From Chelativorans sp. (GTDB lineage: Bacteria; Pseudomonadota; Alphaproteobacteria; Rhizobiales; Rhizobiaceae), in the NCBI RefSeq assembly GCF_031180965.1, contig NZ_JAPSLH010000001.1, forward strand, positions 186,001 through 250,000: a stretch of DNA of 64,000 bases, read 5' to 3'. A model generated the notes under the pieces. The model was not told the origin of the DNA and did no database searches. It was given only the letters and a program-made list of their open reading frames with translations. Position 1 is the stretch's first letter; the number at the start of each line of letters is the position of its first letter. Positions 55,555 through 63,922 of the stretch are shown here, in pieces. The translations under genes and the position numbers were made by a program.

Positions 55555-56469
55555 CTAATAGGTAGCGAGCCCGTTCACCATGAGCCGGATCCGGTAGAGC
55601 GAGGTGGTCGCGGTGATATAGAGGACGTTGCGCTTGGCCCCGCCGAAGACGCAGTTCGCCGCCACCTCAGGCACGCGGATTTTTCCCAGAAGCGTGCCGC
55701 CGGGATCGTAACAGTGGATGCCGTCGCCGGCGCTGGTCCAGATGCGCCCCTCCTCGTCGAGGCGAAAGCCATCGAAAAGCCCCGCCGTGCAATCGGCAAA
55801 GACCCGGCCGCCGGAGACCTTCCCGCCCTCGCTTACATCGAACACGCGCATATGGGCGGGGTTCTCCCGGCCGTGGGTGCGGCCTGTATCGACCACGTAA
55901 AGCTTCCTTTCGTCGGGCGAGAAGGCGAGGCCGTTCGGCCTCACCATGTCCGTGATCACCGCTTCCACCGCGCCGGAGGCCGGATCGACGCGATAGACAT
56001 GGCAGGCGTCGATTTCGCTCTCGGCCTTGTTGCCCTCGTAGTCGGAGTCGATGCCATAGCTGGGGTCGGTGAACCAGATTGAGCCGTCCGACTTCACCAC
56101 CACGTCGTTCGGCGAATTGAGCCGCTTGCCCTGCCAGCGGTCGGCGATGGTGATGATCCTGCCATCATGCTCGGTGCGGCTGACGCGGCGGTTGCCGTGC
56201 TCGCAGGTGACGAGCCGGCCCTGTCGGTCGACCGTATTGCCGTTGGAATTGCCGGCCGGATGGCGGAACACGCCGACATGGCCGTCGGTCTCGTCGAAAC
56301 GCAGCATCCGGTCGTTCGGGATATCCGACCAGACGACATAGCGGCTGGCGGCGAGCCAGGCGGGACCCTCGGCCCAGGAGCAGCCGGAATAAAGCCGCTC
56401 CAGCCGGGCGCTGCCATTGACCAGCTTGGCGAAGCGTTCATCGAGGATTTCATAGATGTCGTCCGACAT
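55555..56469 (-). CDS. SMP-30/gluconolactonase family protein
   Basis: Six-bladed beta-propeller lactonase of 304 residues that opens sugar lactones to aldonic acids. Metal-ligand regions are recognisable: CSWAEGPAW, LNSPNDVVV, RPNGLAFSPDE and GLFDGFRLDEEGRIW. The propeller motif DGSIWFTDPSYG is typical. GGAGGG lies before the ATG. It sits between gntK and the binding protein and fits an oxidation route for the imported sugar. Confidence 0.92.
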   Translation of the reverse strand: MSDDIYEILDERFAKLVNGSARLERLYSGCSWAEGPAWLAASRYVVWSDIPNDRMLRFDETDGHVGVFRHPAGNSNGNTVDRQGRLVTCEHGNRRVSRTEHDGRIITIADRWQGKRLNSPNDVVVKSDGSIWFTDPSYGIDSDYEGNKAESEIDACHVYRVDPASGAVEAVITDMVRPNGLAFSPDERKLYVVDTGRTHGRENPAHMRVFDVSEGGKVSGGRVFADCTAGLFDGFRLDEEGRIWTSAGDGIHCYDPGGTLLGKIRVPEVAANCVFGGAKRNVLYITATTSLYRIRLMVNGLATY

Positions 56470-56500
56470 GATTGTCCCTCCAGATCACGTGGTGCGCCGT

Positions 56501-57043
56501 TCAGCCTTGCTCCCCCTTGCGCAGAAAGGCGATGGCCCGGGCAACGAGTTCATCCACCGGGAGCAGTCCATCGAGCGCGAGCGCCGCCTCGTCCGGTCCG
56601 GGCGGCTCCAGCGCGGCGAACTGGCTCTCCACCAGGCTTTCCGGCATGAAATGCCCCTTGCGGAGCTTGACGCGCCGGCGCGCCGTCTCCGCATCGATCA
56701 CGAGATGGAGGAATATGGCCGCGGGGTTCGCCCGCCGCAGCTGGTCGCGGTAGCGGCGCTTCAGCGCGGAACAGGCCGCCACCGCCCCAAGGCCGGCCCG
56801 CGACTTTGCGGCAAGCTCCTCACCCACAGCCTCCAGCCAGCCCGCGCGATCGGCGTCGGTCAGCGGCTGACCGCTTGCCATCAGCGCGACGTTTTCCGGC
56901 GGGTGTAATGCGTCCCCTTCCACAAAGGCCGTGCCGAGCGCCTGCGCCAGCGCGGAGCCGACCGCCGTTTTGCCGCAGCCGGCCACCCCCATGACGACGA
57001 CGGGGGGCGTGCCGGCCGTCTCCGACCCTCTGCGCTCATCCAT
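56501..57043 (-). CDS. gluconokinase (GntK type)
   Basis: Phosphorylates gluconate or a related aldonate with ATP. The 180-residue P-loop kinase shows GVAGCGKT (19-26), EGDALHPPENVALMASGQPLTDADRAGWL, CSALKRRYRDQLR and KGHFMPESLVESQFAALEPP, all diagnostic of GntK. ATG 57043 is chosen within a longer frame. It is the first gene of the locus, 31 bp upstream of the SMP-30 gene. Confidence 0.93.
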   Translation of the reverse strand: MDERRGSETAGTPPVVVMGVAGCGKTAVGSALAQALGTAFVEGDALHPPENVALMASGQPLTDADRAGWLEAVGEELAAKSRAGLGAVAACSALKRRYRDQLRRANPAAIFLHLVIDAETARRRVKLRKGHFMPESLVESQFAALEPPGPDEAALALDGLLPVDELVARAIAFLRKGEQG

Positions 57044-57322
57044 CTGTAGCAACGGACCCCTCACGTTCCGCCGGGAAGCATGGCGACGATCACATACCGT
57101 TGTAAAGCCGGATTCCACCCTTTGCCGGCGCTTGCCCACGGTGGAGGCGCTCTCGCGGCGGTGACCTGACCCATTCGGCCTCGCCGTCTGGCCCAAGGAA
57201 AGCGGCCGGCAGCGCCCTTCTCACCATCAGCGGCTCTGGTGTAGAGCCGTGCTGGCGAGCTTGCCGATGGGGCTGGAACGGTGGGGCCGGCCATTGCGCG
57301 CCTCCGAATCGAAGGGAAAACG

Positions 57323-58234
57323 ATGACAGCTCAGCCCGCCGCCGCGCCGGCCGCCGAGGACCACCGGGCGATCCGCCTCGGCATCCTCCTGATGCTGATA
57401 TCGATGCTGCTCTTCTCGCTCAACGATGCGATGGGCAAGTATCTGGTCGCCACCTATTCCGTCGGCCAGGTCCTGCTCATCCGCAGCGCGGCGGCGCTGC
57501 TCATTCTGGCGCCGCTCCTGTGGCGAGCGGGCCTGCGGCCGCTTCTCAAGATCGAGCGGCCGGGCATGCAGACCCTGCGCGTGCTTCTCTCGGCGGCAGA
57601 GGTCTACGGCTTTTATTTCGCCGTCGGCTATCTGCCGCTCGCCGATGTGATGACCTATTGGCTCGCCGCGCCGATCTATGTGGCGGCGCTCTCGCCGCTT
57701 CTCCTCGGCGAGAAGGTCGGCTGGCGTCGCTGGACTGCCATCTTCTTGGGCTTTGTCGGAGTCGTCATCGCGCTCGATCCGTCGGCGGCCACGCTCACGC
57801 CGCCGGCCATCATCTCGATCCTGGGGAGCTTCGCCTTCGCCTTCCTGCTGCTCTCCTCGCGCGCATTGCGCGCCACCCCCGACCTGACGCTGGTCTTCTG
57901 GCAGACGCTGGGCGCGGCTTTCGTCGGCCTTGCCACCGCTCCATTCGGCTGGGCGACGCCGAGCGGCGGCGATTTCCTCCTTCTCGGCATGCTCGGCGTG
58001 GTGGCGATGCTCGCCCATATGGGCATGAACCGCTCCATGAAGCTCGCCGACGCGGCGACCGTCGCGCCCTTCCAATACACGATGCTGCTTTGGGCGGTGG
58101 TGTTCGGCTGGGCGTTCTTCGGCGATGTTCCGCGGCCCGCCATCCTGGTAGGCGGCGCGATCATCGTCGCGGCGGGCCTGTTCATCTTCTTCCGCGAGCG
58201 GAAGGTGAAAGCGCCGGTCATCGCCGAGCACTAG
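57323..58234 (+). CDS. EamA/DMT family transporter
   Basis: Membrane protein of 303 residues with ten hydrophobic segments forming two EamA repeats (about 20-150 and 160-295). LFSLNDAMGKYLVATYSVGQVLLIRS and FGDVPRPAILVGGAIIVAAGLFIF are typical of DMT exporters. The substrate is not known. ATG 57323 is selected over an ATG at 57281. The alpha/beta hydrolase follows 74 bp later. Confidence 0.88.
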   Translation: MTAQPAAAPAAEDHRAIRLGILLMLISMLLFSLNDAMGKYLVATYSVGQVLLIRSAAALLILAPLLWRAGLRPLLKIERPGMQTLRVLLSAAEVYGFYFAVGYLPLADVMTYWLAAPIYVAALSPLLLGEKVGWRRWTAIFLGFVGVVIALDPSAATLTPPAIISILGSFAFAFLLLSSRALRATPDLTLVFWQTLGAAFVGLATAPFGWATPSGGDFLLLGMLGVVAMLAHMGMNRSMKLADAATVAPFQYTMLLWAVVFGWAFFGDVPRPAILVGGAIIVAAGLFIFFRERKVKAPVIAEH

Positions 58235-58308
58235 AGGCGCAGGCTTTTTTCTTTTGCAGCCGATGGTTTTGCGTCACCCTCCTCCTGAAGTTGAATAGGA
58301 GAAACCTG

Positions 58309-58947
58309 ATGGCGCAGAACTTCATCTTCGACGGGCCGGAGGATGCCGGCGTCACGCTTCTCCTCGCCCATGGCGCCGGCGCTCCGATGGACTCCGCCGC
58401 CATGACCGCGGTCGCGAGGGCGCTGGCGGAAGCCGGCCTGCGCGTCGCCCGCTTCGAGTTCTCCTATATGGCTGCCAGGCGGACGGGTCAGCGCAAGCCC
58501 CCGCCGCGCGCGGAGACCCTGATCCCCGAATATCGCGCCGCCGTCGAGGAGCTCGCCGCGCGCGCTCCCCTGATCATCGGCGGCAAGTCGATGGGCGGGC
58601 GCGTCGCCTCCATGGTGGCGGACGAGCTCCATGCGAGCGGCCGCATCGCCGGCCTGCTCTGCCTCGGCTACCCCTTCCATCCTCCCGGCAAGCCCACGCA
58701 GCTGCGCACCGGGCACCTCGCCGGACTGAAGACGCCGACCCTGATCTGCCAGGGCACCCGGGACGAGTTCGGCACGCCCGACGAGGTGAGGGCCTATGCG
58801 CTCTCGCCCAGCATCGAGATTGTCTGGCTGGAGGACGGCGACCACGACCTCAAACCCCGCAAGAGCGTCTCCGGCTTCAGCGCCGCGGATCACCTGAGGA
58901 CGGTAGCCGCGACTGTCAGCGCCTGGACGGCGCGCATCGCAGGCTGA
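58309..58947 (+). CDS. alpha/beta hydrolase, KANL3/Tex30-like
   Basis: Small serine hydrolase of 212 residues. LLLAHGAGAPMDS is the oxyanion-side motif, GGKSMGGRVAS holds the nucleophile, and EDGDHDLKP the histidine. The layout matches the KANL3/Tex30 alpha/beta hydrolase-like family, whose bacterial role is undefined. AGGAG lies about 10 bp before the ATG. The gene is convergent with the TetR gene. Confidence 0.85.
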   Translation: MAQNFIFDGPEDAGVTLLLAHGAGAPMDSAAMTAVARALAEAGLRVARFEFSYMAARRTGQRKPPPRAETLIPEYRAAVEELAARAPLIIGGKSMGGRVASMVADELHASGRIAGLLCLGYPFHPPGKPTQLRTGHLAGLKTPTLICQGTRDEFGTPDEVRAYALSPSIEIVWLEDGDHDLKPRKSVSGFSAADHLRTVAATVSAWTARIAG

Positions 58948-58977
58948 CCGGCCCGCGCTGGGCGGCAGCGGACTGCC

Positions 58978-59607
58978 CTATCGCCCATCACCGGCCACGG
59001 GACGGACGGCGCAGACCGCATCCCACGCCGCCGTGGCGCAATCGACGGCCGCCGCGAGCGCTTCGGGGCGGGCACCGTCGCGCGCCTCCACCGACAGCCC
59101 ATGCAGGACCGCCGTGTAGAAGCCCGCCACCGCCGCGGCATCCGCCTCTTTCGGCACATCGCCTTCCTGCTTGCCGCGCTCGATGCGCTGGCGCATTCTT
59201 TCCCGCCCCTCCTGCCGGTTCTGCGCCACATAGGCGCGGACCGTCTCGTTCTCCGGCGCACCGGTGATCGCGGAGAGAACGACCATGCAGCCCGTCGGCC
59301 GGTCCGGCCGGCAATAGGCGGTGGCGTTGATGCGCAGCGCCGCCTCCACCGCCGCGCGCGCCGTCGACGCCTCGCGCATCGCCTCGTCGATCGGCGCCCC
59401 CTCGACGGCGCCATAAAGCTCGATCGCCTCGCGGAAAAGCGCTTCCTTACAGCCGAAGGCGGCGTAAAGGCTCGGCTTGTTGATCCCCAGCGCCTCTGTC
59501 AGGTCGCCGACCGAAGTGCCCTCATAGCCGCGCGACCAGAACAGCTCCATCGCCTTGCGAAGAGCCTCGTCGCGATCGAAGGAGCGCGGCCTTCCCCGTT
59601 CTCCCAT
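58978..59607 (-). CDS. TetR family regulator
   Basis: Repressor of 209 residues with the TetR helix-turn-helix RKAMELFWSRGYEGTSVGDLTEALGINKPSLYAAFGCKEALF (about 15-55). The C-terminal domain includes CRPDRPTGCMVV, with cysteines in the ligand region typical of the AcuR/YvdT-like group. It is divergent from an SDR gene across a 102-bp gap containing two operator-like palindromes, so it probably controls that gene and itself. Confidence 0.9.
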   Translation of the reverse strand: MGERGRPRSFDRDEALRKAMELFWSRGYEGTSVGDLTEALGINKPSLYAAFGCKEALFREAIELYGAVEGAPIDEAMREASTARAAVEAALRINATAYCRPDRPTGCMVVLSAITGAPENETVRAYVAQNRQEGRERMRQRIERGKQEGDVPKEADAAAVAGFYTAVLHGLSVEARDGARPEALAAAVDCATAAWDAVCAVRPVAGDGR

Positions 59608-59621
59608 GGCAATTTCCTTTC

Positions 59622-59693
59622 TGTACCAAACCGTAAATAATCTTCTTGACGGCCGCCTGCAACGCATCTAGCTAATATGTACCGAAAGGTACA
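59622..59693. promoter_or_regulatory. TetR/SDR divergent region with two palindromes
   Basis: A perfect site TGTACC-GAAA-GGTACA is at 59678-59693, just before the SDR ribosome site. A degenerate copy TGTACC-AAAC-CGTAAA is at 59622-59637, close to the tetR start. Between them, TTGACG (59646-59651) gives a possible -35 for the SDR gene. Two copies of the same motif, one next to each gene, suggest TetR binding at both. Confidence 0.7.
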
Positions 59694-59709
59694 CAAAGGA
59701 GAGATGGAC

Positions 59710-60450
59710 ATGCAGGGACTGACTGGCAAGGCAGCGCTGGTCACGGGCGGCAGCCGGGGCATCGGAGCGGCCATCGCCCGGCGGCTGGCGAGCGAAGGCG
59801 CCGACGTGGCGATCACCTTCGTGAAGGGCGCCGACAAGGCGCGCGCCGTGGTGGAGGAGATCGAGAGCCTCGGCCGCCGCGGCCTGGCGATCGAGGCGGA
59901 CAGCGCCGATGCCCGCGCGACCGCGCGGGCGGTCGACCGGGCCGCGGATGCCTTCGGCCGCTTGGACATACTGGTCAACAATGCGGGCATCTTCCTCTAC
60001 GGCCCGCCGGAGGAAGTGACGGTGGAGGATATCGACCGGATCCTTGCCATCCACGTGCGCTCGGTCTTCGTCGCCTCGCAGGCGGCGTTGAAGCATATGC
60101 GCGAGGGCGGGCGCATCGTCTCCATCGGCTCCTGCTTCGCTCAGCGTGTCCCGGCCGCCGGCGTCACTCTCTATTCCATGAGCAAATCGACGCTGATCGG
60201 CTTCACCAAGGGTCTGGCGCGCGACGTCGGCGGGCGCGGGATTACTGTGAACGTCGTGGACCCCGGCCCCACGGATACCGACATGAACCCGGCGGACGGC
60301 CCCAACGCTGAAGAGGAGCGGAAGCAGATCCCGCTCGGCCAGTATGGCAGGCCGGAGGATGTGGCCGCCATGGTCGCGTTCCTTGCCGGCGAGGGCGGCC
60401 GCTTCGTCACCGGCGCCTCCTTCGCCGTGGACGGCGGCATCAACGCCTGA
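59710..60450 (+). CDS. SDR family oxidoreductase
   Basis: Short-chain dehydrogenase of 246 residues: GGSRGIG (14-20), LVNNAGIFLYGPPEEV, serine in SIGSCFAQRV, YSMSK, and FAVDGGINA at the end. It resembles 3-oxoacyl-ACP-reductase-like or glucose-1-dehydrogenase-like SDRs controlled by TetR in rhizobia. ATG 59710 is 8 bp from AGGAG, which decides it over ATGs at 59677 and 59704. The true substrate is not known. Confidence 0.88.
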   Translation: MQGLTGKAALVTGGSRGIGAAIARRLASEGADVAITFVKGADKARAVVEEIESLGRRGLAIEADSADARATARAVDRAADAFGRLDILVNNAGIFLYGPPEEVTVEDIDRILAIHVRSVFVASQAALKHMREGGRIVSIGSCFAQRVPAAGVTLYSMSKSTLIGFTKGLARDVGGRGITVNVVDPGPTDTDMNPADGPNAEEERKQIPLGQYGRPEDVAAMVAFLAGEGGRFVTGASFAVDGGINA

Positions 60451-60536
60451 TCCGCCGCCCGCCCGCTCATTTCCGGCTGGCATCCCCGAAAGGATGCGGA
60501 TAGACCCGGCGCATGGCAATACGAGAGCGGGCGGGC

Positions 60537-61490
60537 ATGAAATCCTTGTTCGAGACCCTGGCCGAGGAGGCGAGCCGGCTCACGGCCTTTGCGGGAAACA
60601 CACTCGACAGACGCTCCGAGCAAAGGCCGGAAGGGTGTCTGGAGGAGGCGCTGGGCGATGCGCGCGCGCTCGTCTACGCCGTGTCGGAGAACCGGCTGCT
60701 GATAAAATTCGGGGAATCGGCCGATGCCCTCTTTACCCTCGGAGAGATCGAGCCGCTCCGTCCCGATCTTGTCGGCGCGATCCTCCTCGGCTTCACGCAA
60801 GGCGGCGAGCCGCGCCTGATGATCCCGCTGCAGGCAAAGGCGGAGGAATTGCCCGCGCCAATCAAGGCGCTCGACTACCGCTCGGTCTACCAGCAGCATC
60901 TCCTTTCCCCGGCGCAGCTCGGCGAGATGGCGCAGGGCGCAAGCCTGCTTGCCTGGAACCAGGCCACCCGCCATTGCGGCCTCTGCGGCGCCCCGACGCA
61001 AGCCAGGGCCGGCGGCTATCGCCGCTATTGCGACACCTGCGACAAGGAGTTTTTTCCGCGCACGGATCCCGTCGTCATCATGCTCGCGGTGGACGAGGAG
61101 GCTGATTGCTGCCTTCTCGGCCGCAGCCCCCATTTCCGGCCCGGCATGTTCTCGTGCCTCGCCGGCTTTCTCGAGCCGGGAGAGACCATCGAGGGTGCAG
61201 TGCGCCGCGAGACCCTTGAGGAGTCCGGCATCAGGCTCGGCCGCGTGCGCTACCATGCCAGCCAGCCCTGGCCTTTTCCGCATTCGCTGATGATCGGCTG
61301 CTATGGCGAGGCGCTGTCGCGGGAAATCAGCTTCGACGGCACCGAGCTGGAGGATTGCCGCTGGTTCTCCCGCGCGGAGGTTCGGGCGCTGCTCAGCAGC
61401 CCCGGCGGCCAGGCGCCGTCCGTGCCGCCCGAGGGCAGCATCGCGCACCGGCTGATCACGGACTGGGCTTTGGCCGGAGAGCGGCAGTGA
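60537..61490 (+). CDS. nudC: NAD(+) diphosphatase / RNA decapping hydrolase NudC
   Basis: Nudix enzyme that hydrolyses NADH and NAD-capped RNA. The 317 residues contain an N-terminal domain (about 1-125), a zinc ribbon HCGLCGAPTQ and YCDTCDKEFFPRTDP, and the Nudix box GFLEPGETIEGAVRRETLEE, with the expected spacing. ATG 60537 is chosen; ATG 60513 is possible. holA follows 53 bp later. Confidence 0.93.
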   Translation: MKSLFETLAEEASRLTAFAGNTLDRRSEQRPEGCLEEALGDARALVYAVSENRLLIKFGESADALFTLGEIEPLRPDLVGAILLGFTQGGEPRLMIPLQAKAEELPAPIKALDYRSVYQQHLLSPAQLGEMAQGASLLAWNQATRHCGLCGAPTQARAGGYRRYCDTCDKEFFPRTDPVVIMLAVDEEADCCLLGRSPHFRPGMFSCLAGFLEPGETIEGAVRRETLEESGIRLGRVRYHASQPWPFPHSLMIGCYGEALSREISFDGTELEDCRWFSRAEVRALLSSPGGQAPSVPPEGSIAHRLITDWALAGERQ

Positions 61491-61543
61491 CCGGGAGCCG
61501 GTGCCGCCTTCACTTCCGCTCGCCCAGCGCATAGTTTTTCGCC

Positions 61544-62581
61544 ATGGCACAGAAGAAAGCCTATGAAGTCGACGGGTGGCTTGCCCGGCCGGACCGCAAT
61601 ATTTCGGTCGTGCTGCTCTACGGGCCGGACCGTGGGCTCGTTTCCGAGCGCGCGCGCATCTTTGCCCAGAAAAGCGGACTGCCGCTGGACGATCCCTTTT
61701 CGGTCGTGAAGGTCGATGCGGCGGAAGCCGACCAGCCGGGACGGCTTCTCGATGAGGCGCGCACCGTGCCCATGTTCGCCGACCGCCGCCTGGTCTGGGT
61801 CCGCGGCGTCGGGAGCCAGAGCGCGATCGCCGCCGATGTGGCCGCGCTTGTCGACGAGCCGCCGGCCGACTGCCTCGTGCTGGTCGAGGCGGGCGATCTC
61901 AAGAAGAACGCGGCGCTGCGAACCGCCGTCGAGCGCGGCGAAAAGGCCATGGCGCTGCCCTGCTACAGCGACGATGCGCGCAGCATCGACGCGGTCATCG
62001 ACGATGTGCTCTCGAAAGCCGGGCTCGTCATTTCGCTGCCGGCGCGGCAGCTCCTGAAGGCCAATCTTGGCGGCGACCGGCTGGCGACGCGCGGCGAATT
62101 GGAGAAGCTGGCGCTCTACTGCGCGGGAGCCGGCGAGGTGCGGCCCGAGGATGTGCGCGCTCTGGTGGGCGATGTGTCCGGAACGGGCGTGGACGAGGCG
62201 GTGGACGCGGTCATGTGCGGCCGCATTGCCGAGTTCGATTCACTTTTCTCCCGCCATGTTTCCGCGGGGAACCCGCCTTTCCTGATGCTCTCCGCAGCGC
62301 TCCGCCACGTACAGGCCCTGCAGCTGATGCGCGAGCAGGTGGAGGCGGGGGGCAAGACGGCCGCCGCGGCCGTGGCCTCGGCGCGCCCGCCCGTCTTCTT
62401 CGCGCGGCGCTCCATGGTGGAGCAGGCCGTGCAGCGCTGGAACCAGGCCATGCTGCAGGCGGCGGCAGAGCGCCTGCAGGGCGCGATCCTGAAATCGCGC
62501 CAGCATCCGGCTGTGGCCCAGTCCGTCAGCCGGCAGTCGCTTCTCGCCCTCGCCATCGAGGGCGCCCGGGCCGGGCGGTAG
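61544..62581 (+). CDS. holA: DNA polymerase III subunit delta
   Basis: Clamp-loader subunit that opens the beta sliding clamp. The 345 residues match HolA: an N-terminal AAA+-like region with VVLLYGPDRGLVSERAR, then KVDAAEADQPGRLLDEARTVPMFADRRLVWVRG, and a C-terminal helical collar. It lacks a functional Walker A, as expected. The common rhizobial neighbour lptE is not present upstream. Confidence 0.92.
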   Translation: MAQKKAYEVDGWLARPDRNISVVLLYGPDRGLVSERARIFAQKSGLPLDDPFSVVKVDAAEADQPGRLLDEARTVPMFADRRLVWVRGVGSQSAIAADVAALVDEPPADCLVLVEAGDLKKNAALRTAVERGEKAMALPCYSDDARSIDAVIDDVLSKAGLVISLPARQLLKANLGGDRLATRGELEKLALYCAGAGEVRPEDVRALVGDVSGTGVDEAVDAVMCGRIAEFDSLFSRHVSAGNPPFLMLSAALRHVQALQLMREQVEAGGKTAAAAVASARPPVFFARRSMVEQAVQRWNQAMLQAAAERLQGAILKSRQHPAVAQSVSRQSLLALAIEGARAGR

Positions 62582-62698
62582 CGCGTCGATTAAGGCGCCA
62601 CCGCCTGCGCGTCCCCCAACGGCCCCTGCGGAATGTCCTTTCGCGCGGCCAGCCCGACGAGAAGGCGCGGCGGACGATGAGCATGCGGAACTGAGGCT
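62582..62698. other. short intergenic gap
   Basis: 117 bp between convergent holA and the alpha/beta hydrolase. No gene or strong terminator was seen. Confidence 0.6.
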
Positions 62699-63502
62699 TT
62701 ACGCGATCCGATCCAAAAAACCGAGCACCGCGCCGTTGAAAAGCTCCGGCCGCTGCAGCGGCGCGAAATGGCTGACGCCGGGAAGAACGATCAGTTCGGC
62801 ATCGGGAATGCTGCGCGCCAGGTATTCGGCATGCTCCATCCGGATGAACTCGTCGTCCTCGCCGAGGACGACCGTCACCGGCACCTTTATGCCGCTCAGT
62901 TGCGCGGCGCTGTAGTTCGGCTCGGTCTGCATCATCCGCGAAACGTCGGCCACGAATGTATCGAATTCCGTCGGCGTGGCGGACAGCGCCTCATAGTCCT
63001 TCCTGTGGCGGCGGAAGCATCGGTCGATCACCGGCGTCGGCTTGAACTCGTGGGTGCCGCTCGGGTCCATGTTGCAGGCAAAGAAGAAGACGCCGGAGAC
63101 GCGCTCCGGATGCTTGTCGGCGAGGATGAGCGCGGTGCAGGCGCCGTCGCTCCAGCCGACAAGCGCCGCGGTTTCGATCCCGAGGTGGTCCATCACTGCC
63201 AGCACGTCCCCCGCCATCCGCTCATAGCTGAAGGGCCGGGCGTCGCGCATGCTGCGGCCGTGTCCGCGGCTATCGATGAGGACGACTGTTCGGCCCGCCT
63301 GGACAAGTGCTGGGACCTGGTAGCCCCAATTGCCCGCATTGCCGAGCCCGCCATGCAGCAGGATGACGGCGGGGCCGGAGCCATGGACGGCATGCCAGAT
63401 ACGCGCGCCGTCGTTCTCGACAAAGCCCTCTGTCCTCGAGGGGGGAAGCAGCGGCGCTCCGTTCGCCTCGAAATTCACAAGCTCGTCGTCCGTTACCTGC
63501 AT
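62699..63502 (-). CDS. alpha/beta fold hydrolase
   Basis: Hydrolase of 267 residues of the alpha/beta family. The oxyanion motif is LLHGGLGNAGNWGYQ, the nucleophile elbow ALVGWSDGACTA contains the serine, aspartate is in VVLGEDDEFI and histidine in LPGVSHFAPLQ. The overall form is like epoxide- or lactone-acting esterases, but no substrate is evident. ATG 63502 follows GGAGAGG, which decides the start inside a longer open frame. Confidence 0.87.
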   Translation of the reverse strand: MQVTDDELVNFEANGAPLLPPSRTEGFVENDGARIWHAVHGSGPAVILLHGGLGNAGNWGYQVPALVQAGRTVVLIDSRGHGRSMRDARPFSYERMAGDVLAVMDHLGIETAALVGWSDGACTALILADKHPERVSGVFFFACNMDPSGTHEFKPTPVIDRCFRRHRKDYEALSATPTEFDTFVADVSRMMQTEPNYSAAQLSGIKVPVTVVLGEDDEFIRMEHAEYLARSIPDAELIVLPGVSHFAPLQRPELFNGAVLGFLDRIA

Positions 63503-63806
63503 CGGCCTCTCCTTCACTCCTTCAGGATAAAAGACGATCGGATGGGCAGGCTCCAGACATCCAACCTTGAAAATTGCCTGCTCGCGCTCATTGCTGCCGG
63601 GCCGAGTCGTCCAGTCAAACGACGGCGTGGATGAGATTCCTCGCCCCCCATAAAAATTCCGTAGCAAAAACAAAGGCCGGTCAACTTTTTTGGACCTTTC
63701 CGGCTGTTTTTTATCCACCCCTTTCCGCCCTCCCTTATCATCTGCCCATCGCTCTTGCGGGAACCGGATGCGCACCGGGTGTTCGGGAGAGCGGCGGCAA
63801 CCTCCC
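63503..63806. other. intergenic region with GCCGG/CCGGC hairpin and T-runs
   Basis: About 300 bp upstream of the hydrolase without a clear gene. GCCGG and CCGGC arms around 63676-63704 enclose a T-rich loop and are followed by TTTTTT on the plus strand and by T-rich DNA on the minus. A minus-strand TTGACC (about 63679-63684) could be a -35 for the hydrolase. Neither is certain. Confidence 0.35.
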
Positions 63807-63922
63807 CCTCCAGGGATCGGTACCTGGAGGCATGATGAGGGCCCGCGACAGGCCGGCGGTGCCGGGATGCTGGGTGACAGACAGCATCTTGGAAAAACGG
63901 ATGCTGGGTGAGAGACAGCATC
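63807..63922 (+). ncRNA. unassigned structured RNA-like region with tandem hairpins
   Basis: Three hairpins in a row: CCTCCAGG-N8-CCTGGAGG (63807-63830), then GATGCTG-N9-CAGCATC at 63866-63888, and the same hairpin at 63900-63922, a 34-bp repeat period with one loop base different. An open frame starts at ATG 63832 and runs off the edge, so this could be a structured leader or part of a gene. I recognise no family. Confidence 0.4.

Noticed and set aside
63690-63911. Plus-strand open frame over the right intergenic region
   Set aside because: It has no ribosome site or recognisable domain and crosses the hairpins; not supported as a gene.
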